A stretch of DNA of 64,000 nt from Streptomyces sp. WZ-12. GTDB taxonomy: Bacteria > Actinomycetota > Actinomycetes > Streptomycetales > Streptomycetaceae. Position numbers and translations under genes: made by a program. How positions within the stretch are numbered: the first letter of the stretch is position 1; each line of letters opens with the position of its first letter. Shown here piece after piece: positions 54,701 through 64,000 of this stretch. Location of the stretch: assembly GCF_028898845.1 (NCBI RefSeq), contig NZ_CP118574.1, positions 2,108,001-2,172,000 of the forward strand, written 5' to 3'. Under the pieces are notes generated by a model, which ran no database searches, had not been told where the DNA came from, and was given only the letters and a program-made list of their open reading frames with translations.

Positions 54701-57700
54701 GGCGTCGTCGAGCGTCAGCACGTCGGCGAGGTGGGCGGCGGTGAGTTCGCCGATGGAGTGGCCGAGCAGCAGGTCGGCGGTGATGCCCCAGGACTCCAGC
54801 AGCCGGTACTGGGCGACCTCGACGGCGAACAGGGCGGCCTGGGCGTAGCCGGTCTGGTGGAGTGCGTCGGCGGTGCCGGTCCACATCACGTCGCGGAGCG
54901 GCCGGTCGAGGTGTTGGTCGAGCCGGGCGCACACCGCGTCGAGCTCGTCGGCGAACAGCGGGTGGGCGGCGGCGAGTTCGCGGCCCATGCCGGGGCGTTG
55001 GGCGCCCTGGCCGGAGAACAGCACCGCGAGCCGGCCGCGGTCGGCGGCGGTGCCGGTGACGACGTCGGCGGCGGGTCGGCCGGCGGCGAGCGCGGCGACG
55101 CCGTCGAGCAGTCGGGCGCGGTCCGGGCCGGTGACGACGGCGCGGTGGGTGAGCGCGGCGCGGGTGGTGGCCAGGGAGAAGCCGATGTCGGACGGGGTGG
55201 TGTCGGCGTGGTCGGTGAGGTGGGTGTGGAGTCGGGCGGCCTGGTCGCGCAGGGCGGCGGCGGAGTCGCCGGAGAGCACCCAGGGCGTCACCGGCGGGTC
55301 CACGTTCCGGGCCGGTTCGGGCGTCGGTGCCGTCAACTCCGGTTCTGTGACGGACTGTTGAGCGGGTGCCTCTTCGAGGACGGCGTGGGCGTTGGTGCCG
55401 CCGATGCCGAAGGCGGACACCCCGGCGCGGCGCGGGCGGTCGGCCGCGGGCCAGGCGAGGGTCTCGGTCAGCAGGCGGACGTTGCCGTCGGTCCAGTCGA
55501 CGTGCGGGGTCGGCTCGTCGATGTGCAGGGTCTTGGGCAGGGCCTCATGGCGCAGCGCGAGGACCATCTTGAGGACGCCGGCGATGCCGGCGGCGGCCTG
55601 GGTGTGGCCGATGTTGGACTTGATCGAGCCGAGCCACAGCGGCCGGTCGTCGGCGCGGTCCTGCCCGTAGGTGGCCAGGAGTGCCTGGGCCTCGATGGGG
55701 TCGCCGAGGGTGGTGGCGGTGCCGTGGGCCTCGACCGCGTCGATGTCGGCGGCCGACAGTCCGGCGTTGTCCAACGCCTGGCGGATGACGCGCTGTTGGG
55801 CGGGGCCGTTGGGGGCGCTGATGCCGTTGGAGGCGCCGTCCTGGTTGACGGCGGTTCCGCGGACGACGGCGAGGATCGGGTGGCCGTTGCGCTGTGCGTC
55901 GGAGAGGCGTTCCAGCAGGACCACGCCGGCGCCCTCGCCCCAGCCGGTGCCGTCGGCGGCCGCGGCGAAGGTCTTGCAGCGGCCGTTGGGGGCCAGGCCG
56001 CCCTGGCGGCTGAAGCCGACGAAGATCGTCGGGGTGGACATCACGGTGGCGCCGCCGGCCAGCGCGAGGGTGCAGTCGCCCTGTCGGAGTGCCTGGCAGG
56101 CCAGGTGCAGTGCCACCAGGGAGGCGGAGCAGGCGGTGTCGACGGTGACGGCCGGGCCTTCGAGGCCGAAGGTGTAGGACAGCCGGCCCGAGATGACGCT
56201 GGCCGCGCTGCTGGTGACCATGAAGCCCTCGTCGGCGCCGCCGGCGCGGTGCAACAGGCCCGGGTAGTCCTGGTAGTTGGTGCCGACGTAGACACCGGTG
56301 GCGGCTCCGCGCAGGGACTGCGGGTCGATGCCGGCGCGTTCGAAGGTCTCCCAGGCGGTCTCCAGCAGCAGCCGCTGCTGGGGGTCCATCGACAGGGCTT
56401 CGCGGGGCGAGATCCGGAACAGCGCGGGGTCGAACTCGCCGGGGTCGTCGAGGAATCCGCCCTCGCGGACGTAGCTGGTGCCGGGCCGGCTGCCGTCCGG
56501 GGAGTAGAGCCGCTCCAGGTCCCAGCCGCGGTCGGCGGGGAACGGGCCGATGGCGTCGGTGCCGCCGGCCAGCAGCTCCCACAGGTCCTCGGGGGTGCGG
56601 ACGCCACCGGGGAAGCGGCAGCCCATGGCGACGACGGCGATCGGCTCGTCGGTGCCCGCGGTGCCGGTGGCGGCGGGAGCCCGGCCGGCCGGTGTCGGTT
56701 CCTCGCCGCCGACGTGGCGCACCAGGTGGGCGGCGAGCGCCTGCGGCGTCGGGTGGTCGAAGACCAGGGTGACGGGCAGCCGCAGGCCGGTGGCGGTGCC
56801 GAGCAGGCCGCGGAACTCCACGGAGGTCAGCGAGTCGAAGCCGAGCTCGCGGAACGGGCGGTCGGCGGGGACCGCGTCCGCGGAGGCGTGCCCGAGGACG
56901 GCGGCGGCCTGCGCCCGGACCAGGTCGAGGACCGTCTGGGCGCGTTCGGAGGCGGGCAGTTGGGCCAGCCGGCGGGCCAGGTCGGGCCCGGTCGTGTGGT
57001 CGGGGGCGGTCGTCGGCCGGCCCTGGCGGCTCTCCGGCAGGTCGGCGAGGAACGCCCCGCGGCCCGCCGCAGGCGCTCCGGCGGCCGGGCCGGACCAGTC
57101 GAGGTCGGCGAGGGCGATGCGGGTGTCGTCGTGGTCGAGGGCGTGCCGCAGTGCGGTGACGGCGAGTTCGGGGGACATCGCCCGGGCCATGCCGCGGCGG
57201 GTCCGGTGGTGGTCGGCGGTGCCCTCGGTGGCCCGGCTGCCGGCCCAGGCGCCCCAGGCGATGGAGGTGGCGGTCAGGCCGTCGGCGCGGCGCTGCTCGG
57301 CCAGCGCGTCCAAGTAGGCGTTGGCGGCGGCGTAGTTGGCCTGGCCGGCGTTGCCGAGCGGGTCGGCGAGCGAGGAGAACAGCACGAACGCCGACAGGTC
57401 GCGGTCCTTGGTGAGCTCGTGCAGGTTGCGGGCGGCCCGGACCTTGGGGCGGAGCACGGTCTCGAACCGTTCGGGGGTCAGGCCGTCGATGATGCCGTCG
57501 TCGAGTACGGCGGCGGCGTGGAAGACGGCGGTCAGCGGCTGGTCCTCGGGCAGTTGGGCGAGGACGGCGGCGAGCGCGTCGTGGTCGGCGGCGTCGCAGG
57601 CGGCGAGGGTGACGCGGGCGCCGAGCGCGGTGAGTTCGGCCGCCAGCTCGGTGGCGCCGGGGGCGTCCGGGCCGCGGCGGCTGAGCAGCAGCAGGTGGGC

Positions 57701-60700
57701 GGCGCCGTCCCGGGCCAGCCGTCGGGCGACATGGGCGCCGACCGCGCCGGTGGCACCGGTGAGCAGCACCGTGCCGTCGGGGGTCCACTGCCGGGCGGGG
57801 GCGCGGTCGCCGAGCGGGTCGCGGCGCAGCCGGTGGCCGAAGAGTCCGGTGGCGCGCACCGCCACCTGGTCGTCGTCGCCGGCGAGCGCGGCCGCCAGTC
57901 GGTCGCCGGCGCGCTCGTCCAGCGTCTCGGGCAGGTCGATCAACCCGCCCCAGGACTGGGCGAGTTCGCGGGCGGCGACCCGGCCCAGTCCCCACAGGGG
58001 TGCCTGGTCGGGGTGGGTGAGGCGGTCGGCGCGGCCGGTGGTGACGGCGCCCCGGGTGGCGACCCACAGGGGTGCGTCGAGGGCGGCGTCGGCGAGTGCC
58101 TGGATGAGGGCGGCGGTGGTGGTCAGTCCGGCGGTCGCCGACGGGGCGTCGGCCGCCGGGCGTTCGTCCAGCCCGAGGAGGGAGAGCACGCCGGCGAACT
58201 CCCGGCCGTCGGCGGCCTCGGCGAGCCGGGCGGCCAGTGGTGCGCGCCCGTGCTCGTCGTCGGCGATCTCCAGCGGTACGGCATGCGCGCCGTGTCGGTC
58301 CAGGGCCCGGGCGCAGGCGTCGACGAGGTCGCCGTCGGCTCCGGCCTGGGTGAGCAGCAGCCAGGTGCCGTGCAGCGCGGGGCGGGCGTCGGTGCGCAGC
58401 GGCTGCCAGCGGGTGCGGTAGCGCCAGCCGTCGACGGTGGACTCGGCGCGGTGCCGGGCCCGCCATGCGGAGAGTGCGGGGACGATGGTGCGCAGCGCCT
58501 CGGCGTCGTCGAGGGCGAGGGTGCCGGTGAGGGCGTCCAGGTCCGCGTCGTCGACGGCCGCCCAGAACCGGGCCTCGGCGGCGTCCCGTTGGCCGTCGGC
58601 GGTGGCGCCGCGGTCCTGGGCGCCGGGCCAGTAGCGCTCCCGTTGGAAGGCGTAGGTCGGCAGCGGCACGGTGCCGGTGTCGGGCCCGAACCAGCGGGCC
58701 CAGTCGACGGGCAGGCCCTGGGTGTGGCCCTCGGCGAGCGAGGTGAGGAACCGGCGCGGCCCGCCGTCGTTGCGGCGCAGCGAGCCGACGGTGACCACGG
58801 ACGCGCCGGCGGTCTGGGCGGTTTCCTGGACGGCGGAGACCAGCAGCGGGTGCGGGCTCAGCTCGACGAAGGTGGTGTGGCCGTCGGCGATCAGCGCGCG
58901 GGTGGCCGGCTCGAAGAGGACCGGCTCGCGCACATTGCGGTACCAGTAGGCGGCGTCGGCGGGCGCGTCGAGGAGGGCGCCGGTGACCGTGGAGTAGAGC
59001 GGCAGCGTGCCGGGGCCCGGGGTGAGGGGGGCGAGCTCGCGCAGGAGTTGGTCGCGCAGGCCCTCGACGGCGGGCGAGTGGGCGGCGAGGTTGACCCCGC
59101 GGACCTTGCGGGCGCGGACGCCGTCGGCCTCGCAGGCGGCGATCAGCTCGTCCAGGGGCTCGGACGCGCCGCAGACCACCACGGAGGACGGGCCGTTGAC
59201 GACGGCGACGGACAGGGCGTCGCCCCAGTGCGCCAGCCGCGCGCGGACCTCGTCGTGCGGCAGGGCCAGGGAGACCATCTCGCCCTGCCCGTTGACGGAG
59301 GTCATGGCGCGGCTGCGGAGCGCGATGACGCGGGCCGCGTCGGCGAGGGTCAGGTGCCCGCTGAGGTGGGCGGCGGCGACCTCGCCCTGGCTGTGGCCGA
59401 CGACGGCGTCGGGTTCGACGCCGTAGGACTGCCACAGCCGCGCCAGCGACACCATCACGCTGAACAGCACCGGCTGCACCACGTCGACCCGTTCGAGCCC
59501 TGGCGCGTCCGGTTCGCCGGTCAGCACGTCGAGGACCGACCAGTCGGTGAAGCGGCGCAGTTCCCGGTCGCAGTCGGTCAGCGCGGTGCGGAACGGCTCG
59601 GAGGCGGCGAGGAGTTCGGCGGCCATACCGGGCCACTGGGAGCCCTGGCCGGGCAGCACGAACACGACCTTGCCGCCGGCGAGCCCGGGGGCCGCGGTGC
59701 CGGTCACCACATGGGCGGCCGGGGTTCCGGCGGCCAGCGCGGCGAGTCCGGCCCGCAGCGCCGCGGGGTCGTGGTCCACCACGGCGGCCCGGTGCTCGAA
59801 GGCGGTGCGGGTGCCGGCCAGCGACCAGCCGAGGCGGTGCGGGTCAGCGTCCGAGCCGTCGGCGTCGAGGTGGGCGCGGAGCCGGTCGGCCTGGGCGCGC
59901 AGCGCGGCCGGTGTCCGGCCGGAGAGCACCCAGGGCACGGGGCCGGCCTCCGGGGAGCCGGGCTCGGCGGTCAACGGCGGTTCGACGGCGGGCCGTTCGG
60001 CCGCGTCGGGCGCGGGCGCGGCCTCCAGGATCAGGTGGACGTTGGTGCCGCTGATGCCGAAGGACGACACCCCGGCGCGGCGGGGCCGCTCGGCGTCCTC
60101 GGGCCAGGGGCGGGCCTCGGTCAACAGCCGGATGGCGCCCGCCGACCAGTCGACGTGGCCGGAGGGCCGGTCGGCGTGCAGGGTCCTCGGCAGCACGCCG
60201 TGCCGCAGGGCCAGCACCATCTTGATGATGCCGGCGGCGCCGGCGGCGGCCTGGGTGTGCCCGAGGTTGGACTTCACCGACCCCAGCCACAACGGCCGCT
60301 CCGCGTCCCGTTCCTTCCCGTACGTCGCCAGCAGCGCCTGGGCCTCGATCGGGTCGCCCAACGACGTGCCCGTGCCGTGCCCCTCGACCACGTCCACCTC
60401 GGCCGCCGACAGGCCCGCGTTCGCCAACGCCTGCCGGATCACCCGTTGTTGGGACGGGCCGTTCGGCGCGGTGAGGCCGTTGGAGGCGCCGTCCTGGTTG
60501 ACCGCCGAGCCCCGCAGCACGGCCAGCACCTGGTGCCCGTTGCGCCGCGCGTCCGACAGCCGCTCCAGCAGCACCATCCCGACGCCCTCGGAGAAGCCCG
60601 CGCCGTCCGCGCCGTCGCCGAACGCCTTGCAGCGGCCGTCGGAGGCGATGCCGCCCTGCGCGGCGAACTCGCCGAAGAGGGTGGGCGCCGCCATCACCGT

Positions 60701-63700
60701 GACGCCGCCGGCCAGCGCCAGCGCGCACTCGCCGTTGCGCAGCGCCTGGGCGGCCAGGTGCACGGCGACCAGCGACGAGGAGCAGGCCGTGTCGATGGTC
60801 ACCGCCGGGCCCTCCAGCCCGAGGGCGTAGGAGATCCGGCCGGAGACCACGCTGCCGGTGTTGCCGGTGCCGATGTAGCCGGCCACCTCGGGCGGGGCGG
60901 CGGACAGCAGCGACCCGTAGTCCAGTCCGTTGGTGCCCGCGAACACGCCGGTGGCGCTGCCCCGCAGCGTCTCCGGGTCGAGGCCGGCCCGCTCCAGGAC
61001 CTCCCAGGAGGTCTCCAGCAGCAGCCGCTGCTGCGGGTCCATCGCCAGCGCCTCGCGCGGCGAGATCCCGAAGAAGCCGGCGTCGAAGTCGGCCGCGTCG
61101 TAGAGGAATCCGCCCAGGACGCCGGTGGGCGACAGGCTCTCCAGCCGCGCCACGTCCCAGCCGCGGTCGGTCGGGAACGCGCCGATGCCCTCGCCGCCGG
61201 ACTCCAGCATCCGCCAGAGGTCCTCCGGTGAGGTGACCCCGCCCGGGAAGCGGCAGGACATCGAGACCACCGCGATCGGGTCGTCGGCGCCCGCGCCCGG
61301 CGCCGCGGCCAGCGCGGCCGCCGGCAGCGCCCGGGCGTCGGACACCCCCTCGGTGCCGGCGAGTTCGTCGCGCAGGTGGCGGGCGAGCGCGCCGGGGGTC
61401 GGGTAGTCGAAGACGAGGGTGGCGGGCAGCGGCAGCCCGACCGCCTCCTTGATGCGGTTGCGCAGTTCCACCGCGGTCACCGAGTCGAAGCCCACGTCGG
61501 TGAACGCCTGGTTCTCCCGCACCGCCTCCGGCGTGGCGTAGCCCAACACCGTCGCGACCTGCCCGCGCACCACCTCCAGCAGCACCCGGAGCTGGCCCGC
61601 GGCGTCCTGCCCCGCCAGCCGGCCGGCCAGTGCCGGGGCCGCCGGCTCCGCCCGCCGGCTGCCGGCCTGCGCGGCGGCGACCCGTCGCACCTCCGGCAGC
61701 TCGTCGAAGAACCGGGTGGGGGACGTGGCGGTGTAGGCGACGTAGTAGCGGTCCCAGTCGATGTCCAGCACGCCGAGGACCGACTCGCCGTCGTCGACGG
61801 CCTGTTGGAGCGCGGTCAGCGCGCGCTCCGGCGCCATCTCCGGGATGCCGTGCCGGCGGGCGATCTCCCCGATGCCGGACGCGGCCATGCCGTCGCCGGC
61901 CCAGGGCCCCCACGCCACCGACGTGGCGGGCACGCCCGCGTCCCGTAGCTGCTGCGCGTAGGCGTCCAGCGCGGCGTTGCCCGGCGCGTAGTTGCCCTGC
62001 CCGGACGCGCCGAAGGTGCCGGCCATCGAGGAGAACAACACGAACGCCGACAGCCGCTCGCCGGCGGTCAGTTCGTACAGGTTGACCGCGCCCTGGACCT
62101 TCGGCCGCAGCACCCGGTCCACCTGGCCGGCGGTGAGCCGGTCCAGGACGGCGTCCTCCAGGGCGGCGGCGGTGTGGAAGACCGCCGAGACCGGGCCGAC
62201 CTCATCGACGACGGCGCGCAGCGCCTCGCGGTCGGCGACGTCACAGCCCCGCACCGACACCCGCGCGCCCAACTCCTCCAATTCCGCTCGCAGTTCACCG
62301 GCCCCGGGAGCTTCCTCACCCCGCCGGCTGAGCAGCACCACGTGCTCGGCGCCGCGGGCGGCAACCCAGCGCGCGACATGGGCGCCCAGCGGCCCCGTGC
62401 CGCCGCTGATCAGCACGCACCCCGACGGGACCCAGGTCGCGGCGTCCGGCCGCCGGTCGCGGGCGGCCCGCACCAGCCTGCGCACCTGCACTCCGCCCGG
62501 CCGCACCGCGACCTGCGACTCCCCGTCCGGGTCGGTCAACACGGCGGCCAGCGCCCGGAACGCCCGCTCCCCCAGGCCCTCCGGGAGGTCCACCAACCCG
62601 CCCCAACGGTCCGGGTGTTCCAGGCCCGCCACGCGGCCCAGGCCCCACACGGCCGCCTGCTCGGGGCTGCGCACCCGGTCCCCGGGGCCGGTGGACACCG
62701 CACCCCGCGTCAGGCACCACAGCGGTGCGCCGATCCCCGCGTCGCCCAGGCCCTGCACCACCGCGAGGGTGTCGGTGAGCGCCCGCGGCGCCACCGTGCA
62801 GTCCGCCCCGCGACCCGCGCCGAACGCCACCAACGACACCACGCCCACGGGCGCGACGACGCCCCCCGCCTCGCCCGTCAGCGCCCCGGTGACCGCGGTC
62901 GCGATCTCGCCGCGCCCGTCGCCGTCCCGCAAAGTGACCCGTACCACGGCGGCGCCGTCCCGCTGCCAGCCCGCGACCAGTTGGTCCACCGCGGCGGCGT
63001 CCGGTATACCGTCGGAGTCGATCAGCAGCCAGGTGCCGGTCAGCCGCCCGGAGCCGGTGCGGCCGCGCTTCCAGTCGACCCGATAGCGCCACCGGTCCAC
63101 CAACGACGCCTCGCGGTGCCGCCGGTACCAGGCGGAGAGCGCCGGCACCACGGCCCCCAACTCCCGCCCACCGTCCAGCGCCAGCGTCTCCGCCAGCCCC
63201 TCCAGGTCCTCCTGCTCAACCGCCTCCCAGAACCGGCCCTCGACCGGGTCCGCCGCCCGGTCCGCCCCCGCACCGTCACCGCCGGGCGCCGGCGCCTCGA
63301 CGGCGGTCGGCAGCCAGTAGCGCTCCCGTTGGAAGGCGTAGGTGGGCAGATCGACGCGCCGGGGGCGATACGGGGCGAGGATCTTCCCCCAGGCGACGGG
63401 CAGACCGTGAAGGTGTGCCTGGCCGAGCGCGGTGAGGAGTTGGGCCTGGTCACCGTGGTCGCGGCGGAGCGTACCGAGGGTGGCTCCGGTGGCATCGGCG
63501 GCATCGAGGGTCTGCTCCACACCGACGGTCAGCACGGGGTGGGCGGACGCTTCGATGAAGACGGTGTGACCGGCGGCGACCGCGGCCCGGACGGCGTCCT
63601 CGAAGCGGACGGTCTGACGGAGGTTGCGGTACCAGTAGTCGGCATCGAGGTGTGCAGTGTCGGACGCCTCGCCGGTCAGCGTCGAGAAGAAGCCGACAGA

Positions 63701-64000
63701 GGTCGTCTCCGGCGCGATCGGGGCGAGGTCGGCCAGGATGCGGTCCCGGAGCGCCTCCACGTGTGGGGAGTGCGAGGCGTAGTCCACCGGGACGCGACGC
63801 ACGCGAACGCCCTCCGCCTCCCAGGCCGCCTGGAGAGCATCCAGGGCAGCGGCGTCACCCGAAACGACCGTCACCGCCGGCCCGTTGACCGCCGCAACAC
63901 CCAACCCCTCATAGCCAGCCAGGACCGCTTCCACCTCGGCGGCGGAAAGGGGGACGGACAACATGCCGCCGGCAACGGACAGGGTGGTGATGGCCTGCGA
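51752..64000 (-). CDS. Modular type I PKS, three modules, N-terminus beyond the window
   Basis: The frame is open through the right edge (4082 residues seen). Reading from the edge it shows the end of an AT (YASH), KR and ACP; then KS-AT-KR-ACP; then KS-AT-KR-ACP; and a C-terminal docking region of ~80 residues with helices ([27 protein letters not shown]) that should pair with the N-terminal helix of the next PKS. There are no DH or ER domains, so each module should leave a hydroxyl. All KS, AT, KR and ACP active residues are present, so nothing looks inactivated. The module entries give details. Cotranscribed with the terminal PKS. Confidence 0.96.
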   Translation of the reverse strand, partial: SQAITTLSVAGGMLSVPLSAAEVEAVLAGYEGLGVAAVNGPAVTVVSGDAAALDALQAAWEAEGVRVRRVPVDYASHSPHVEALRDRILADLAPIAPETTSVGFFSTLTGEASDTAHLDADYWYRNLRQTVRFEDAVRAAVAAGHTVFIEASAHPVLTVGVEQTLDAADATGATLGTLRRDHGDQAQLLTALGQAHLHGLPVAWGKILAPYRPRRVDLPTYAFQRERYWLPTAVEAPAPGGDGAGADRAADPVEGRFWEAVEQEDLEGLAETLALDGGRELGAVVPALSAWYRRHREASLVDRWRYRVDWKRGRTGSGRLTGTWLLIDSDGIPDAAAVDQLVAGWQRDGAAVVRVTLRDGDGRGEIATAVTGALTGEAGGVVAPVGVVSLVAFGAGRGADCTVAPRALTDTLAVVQGLGDAGIGAPLWCLTRGAVSTGPGDRVRSPEQAAVWGLGRVAGLEHPDRWGGLVDLPEGLGERAFRALAAVLTDPDGESQVAVRPGGVQVRRLVRAARDRRPDAATWVPSGCVLISGGTGPLGAHVARWVAARGAEHVVLLSRRGEEAPGAGELRAELEELGARVSVRGCDVADREALRAVVDEVGPVSAVFHTAAALEDAVLDRLTAGQVDRVLRPKVQGAVNLYELTAGERLSAFVLFSSMAGTFGASGQGNYAPGNAALDAYAQQLRDAGVPATSVAWGPWAGDGMAASGIGEIARRHGIPEMAPERALTALQQAVDDGESVLGVLDIDWDRYYVAYTATSPTRFFDELPEVRRVAAAQAGSRRAEPAAPALAGRLAGQDAAGQLRVLLEVVRGQVATVLGYATPEAVRENQAFTDVGFDSVTAVELRNRIKEAVGLPLPATLVFDYPTPGALARHLRDELAGTEGVSDARALPAAALAAAPGAGADDPIAVVSMSCRFPGGVTSPEDLWRMLESGGEGIGAFPTDRGWDVARLESLSPTGVLGGFLYDAADFDAGFFGISPREALAMDPQQRLLLETSWEVLERAGLDPETLRGSATGVFAGTNGLDYGSLLSAAPPEVAGYIGTGNTGSVVSGRISYALGLEGPAVTIDTACSSSLVAVHLAAQALRNGECALALAGGVTVMAAPTLFGEFAAQGGIASDGRCKAFGDGADGAGFSEGVGMVLLERLSDARRNGHQVLAVLRGSAVNQDGASNGLTAPNGPSQQRVIRQALANAGLSAAEVDVVEGHGTGTSLGDPIEAQALLATYGKERDAERPLWLGSVKSNLGHTQAAAGAAGIIKMVLALRHGVLPRTLHADRPSGHVDWSAGAIRLLTEARPWPEDAERPRRAGVSSFGISGTNVHLILEAAPAPDAAERPAVEPPLTAEPGSPEAGPVPWVLSGRTPAALRAQADRLRAHLDADGSDADPHRLGWSLAGTRTAFEHRAAVVDHDPAALRAGLAALAAGTPAAHVVTGTAAPGLAGGKVVFVLPGQGSQWPGMAAELLAASEPFRTALTDCDRELRRFTDWSVLDVLTGEPDAPGLERVDVVQPVLFSVMVSLARLWQSYGVEPDAVVGHSQGEVAAAHLSGHLTLADAARVIALRSRAMTSVNGQGEMVSLALPHDEVRARLAHWGDALSVAVVNGPSSVVVCGASEPLDELIAACEADGVRARKVRGVNLAAHSPAVEGLRDQLLRELAPLTPGPGTLPLYSTVTGALLDAPADAAYWYRNVREPVLFEPATRALIADGHTTFVELSPHPLLVSAVQETAQTAGASVVTVGSLRRNDGGPRRFLTSLAEGHTQGLPVDWARWFGPDTGTVPLPTYAFQRERYWPGAQDRGATADGQRDAAEARFWAAVDDADLDALTGTLALDDAEALRTIVPALSAWRARHRAESTVDGWRYRTRWQPLRTDARPALHGTWLLLTQAGADGDLVDACARALDRHGAHAVPLEIADDEHGRAPLAARLAEAADGREFAGVLSLLGLDERPAADAPSATAGLTTTAALIQALADAALDAPLWVATRGAVTTGRADRLTHPDQAPLWGLGRVAARELAQSWGGLIDLPETLDERAGDRLAAALAGDDDQVAVRATGLFGHRLRRDPLGDRAPARQWTPDGTVLLTGATGAVGAHVARRLARDGAAHLLLLSRRGPDAPGATELAAELTALGARVTLAACDAADHDALAAVLAQLPEDQPLTAVFHAAAVLDDGIIDGLTPERFETVLRPKVRAARNLHELTKDRDLSAFVLFSSLADPLGNAGQANYAAANAYLDALAEQRRADGLTATSIAWGAWAGSRATEGTADHHRTRRGMARAMSPELAVTALRHALDHDDTRIALADLDWSGPAAGAPAAGRGAFLADLPESRQGRPTTAPDHTTGPDLARRLAQLPASERAQTVLDLVRAQAAAVLGHASADAVPADRPFRELGFDSLTSVEFRGLLGTATGLRLPVTLVFDHPTPQALAAHLVRHVGGEEPTPAGRAPAATGTAGTDEPIAVVAMGCRFPGGVRTPEDLWELLAGGTDAIGPFPADRGWDLERLYSPDGSRPGTSYVREGGFLDDPGEFDPALFRISPREALSMDPQQRLLLETAWETFERAGIDPQSLRGAATGVYVGTNYQDYPGLLHRAGGADEGFMVTSSAASVISGRLSYTFGLEGPAVTVDTACSASLVALHLACQALRQGDCTLALAGGATVMSTPTIFVGFSRQGGLAPNGRCKTFAAAADGTGWGEGAGVVLLERLSDAQRNGHPILAVVRGTAVNQDGASNGISAPNGPAQQRVIRQALDNAGLSAADIDAVEAHGTATTLGDPIEAQALLATYGQDRADDRPLWLGSIKSNIGHTQAAAGIAGVLKMVLALRHEALPKTLHIDEPTPHVDWTDGNVRLLTETLAWPAADRPRRAGVSAFGIGGTNAHAVLEEAPAQQSVTEPELTAPTPEPARNVDPPVTPWVLSGDSAAALRDQAARLHTHLTDHADTTPSDIGFSLATTRAALTHRAVVTGPDRARLLDGVAALAAGRPAADVVTGTAADRGRLAVLFSGQGAQRPGMGRELAAAHPLFADELDAVCARLDQHLDRPLRDVMWTGTADALHQTGYAQAALFAVEVAQYRLLESWGITADLLLGHSIGELTAAHLADVLTLDDAAALVAARGRLMQALPTGGAMLAVQATADEVSGALGPELEIAAVNGPTSVVVSGAAPAVDACERLWRDRGRKTRRLRVSHAFHSAHMDGMLSEFAAAAASVTYHPPRIPVISNVTGELAGPDELRTPDYWVRQVRGAVRFADGVRAAARAGAAAFLELGPDAVLTVPARETLADTADTANGAERDEPVRAPLIVAAQRADRPEPATLLQAVGQLHAHGHPVDWAAHFAPTHPRRVPLPTYAFQHRTFWPEPATTPAVTPAQDATDAGFWTAVEQQDPAAVADLLGLDSPEALETVLPAMAAHHRRQQQHTTLNRLRYRIVWHRTTTPDTTGPLPVPGRWLLVLPADDHGAALRHEAVDAARRTLGPDTTELTVTAAPDREQLAKRLTEETATDPVHGVLSLLALDERPDPVVPAGVTATQTLIQALGDAGAHAPLWLATQGAVTTGPDDPVTHPAQAMVWGLGRALGLEHPARWGGLVDLPTTGTDGVTERLAAALTGADDEDQLAVRPGGTYVRRLRRAPLDAQPPTGDQPDTARTRGTALITGGTGGLGAEVARWLARTGTAHLVLTSRSGPQAPGAPELADELRTLGAAVTLAACDVADRDALAALLADLETDPHPPLRTVVHTAGISLNNTLAATDPAELAAVATAKVAGARHLDALLRDHELDAFVLFSSVSSTWGSGAQAGYGAANAFLDAFAAWRRAQGRTATSVAWGAWSDIGMINLAGNAEAARRAGLPLMPPPVAIAGLAQALRHDETTLTLADVDWPTFAPSFTLARRRPLLDDVPEVRTALATTDTPEEAADTTAQLRATLADLPAPERRRTLTELTNGHLAAVLGYPSTDALDPDRPFRELGIDSLTAVELHHQISTATGLRLPTTLVFDHPTPAELADFVLDELTRTTDGTTTVLGDLDRLEAALATELEEDTRDELARRLTTLLAKLTTGGDAAATGTDSLAAATDDELFALVDNDLGLADRPHDTRD
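52010..56647 (-). other. PKS module C: KS-AT(malonyl)-KR-ACP
   Basis: The KS has DTACSAS, EAHGTA and KSNIGHT. The AT has GHSIG and HAFH (malonyl-CoA). The KR (52355-53902) has GGTGGLG, no LDD, and the diagnostic Trp in [12 protein letters not shown], giving an A-type (3S-type) hydroxyl. The ACP Ser is in LGIDSLTA. Confidence 0.88.
56711..61285 (-). other. PKS module B: KS-AT(unusual)-KR-ACP
   Basis: The KS has DTACSSS, EGHGTG and KSNLGHT. The AT has GHSQG, as in methylmalonyl-type ATs, but the specificity segment reads [10 protein letters not shown] (LAAH at 59078-59089) instead of YASH or HAFH. The KR (57035-58573) has [20 protein letters not shown] and no Trp, so it is B-type. The ACP Ser is in LGFDSLTS. 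Confidence 0.88.
61355..64000 (-). other. PKS module A (partial): AT(methylmalonyl)-KR-ACP
   Basis: The AT fragment carries VDYASHSPH (63770-63781), predicting methylmalonyl-CoA. The KR (about 61670-63247) has GGTGPLG, Lys, Ser and Tyr in PKVQG, FSSMAG and [10 protein letters not shown] Phe where A-type KRs have Trp, plus an LED motif in place of LDD, argue for a B-type (3R-type) hydroxyl. The ACP Ser is in VGFDSVTA. Confidence 0.85.

Noticed and set aside
54731..61231. A 2166-codon open frame antisense to the PKS
   Set aside because: It is the complementary shadow of the KS/AT/KR coding sequence, with low-complexity Val/Gly/Gln-rich translation and no recognisable domain.

Overview
The window is high-GC chromosomal DNA with a strong G/C wobble bias, many GTG starts, leaderless-looking genes and several gene families typical of Streptomyces, so it is best read as Streptomyces or a close relative. 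About 42 protein genes are supported. No tRNA, rRNA, CRISPR array or insertion sequence was recognised.

Left part (0-20 kb): a cytochrome P450 with its own 3Fe-4S ferredoxin; a secreted CocE/X-Pro peptidase-type hydrolase; an M55 D-aminopeptidase overlapping an M20 peptidase; a PadR regulator; a GH13 alpha-glucosidase; a secreted beta-lactamase-like serine hydrolase; a Clp-N domain protein whose promoter is covered by two near-identical palindromes; a multidomain SpoIIE phosphatase; an MFS exporter fused to beta-sandwich repeats; an SRPBCC protein; a radical SAM protein; a GNAT acetyltransferase; and a HEAT-repeat protein.

Middle (20-34 kb): a compact ethylmalonyl-CoA pathway block. A fused double 3-hydroxybutyryl-CoA dehydrogenase and a TetR regulator precede a tightly packed operon of crotonyl-CoA carboxylase/reductase, B12-dependent ethylmalonyl-CoA mutase, a CitE-like malyl/methylmalyl-CoA lyase, a MaoC hydratase and a methylsuccinyl-CoA dehydrogenase. 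Together these would assimilate C2 units and also supply ethylmalonyl-CoA and methylmalonyl-CoA, which are polyketide extender units. Overlapping psd and pssA (phosphatidylethanolamine synthesis) follow and end at a perfect 18-bp bidirectional terminator. Glycerate kinase, a Nudix hydrolase and a nucleotidyltransferase come next.

Repeat and repair region (34-45 kb): a 635-bp gene-free spacer holds a G-rich tract and an 18-bp tandem repeat array. Beyond it lie an Ada-AlkA fusion with a separate Ogt methyltransferase, a macrodomain hydrolase, a phytoene-desaturase-like flavoprotein, an inositol-monophosphatase-like enzyme, a gamma-glutamyltransferase-like enzyme, a sirtuin and a lipoate ligase with permuted domain order.

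Right end (45-64 kb): a class III CoA-transferase, then the 3' end of a type I modular polyketide cluster read leftward. It comprises three modules of a giant PKS that runs off the right edge, a final KS-AT-ACP-thioesterase protein, and a GDP-mannose 4,6-dehydratase that points to a GDP-mannose-derived deoxysugar such as mycosamine or rhamnose. The four visible modules predict a chain end with three hydroxyls and a terminal beta-keto ester. The product cannot be named from this window.
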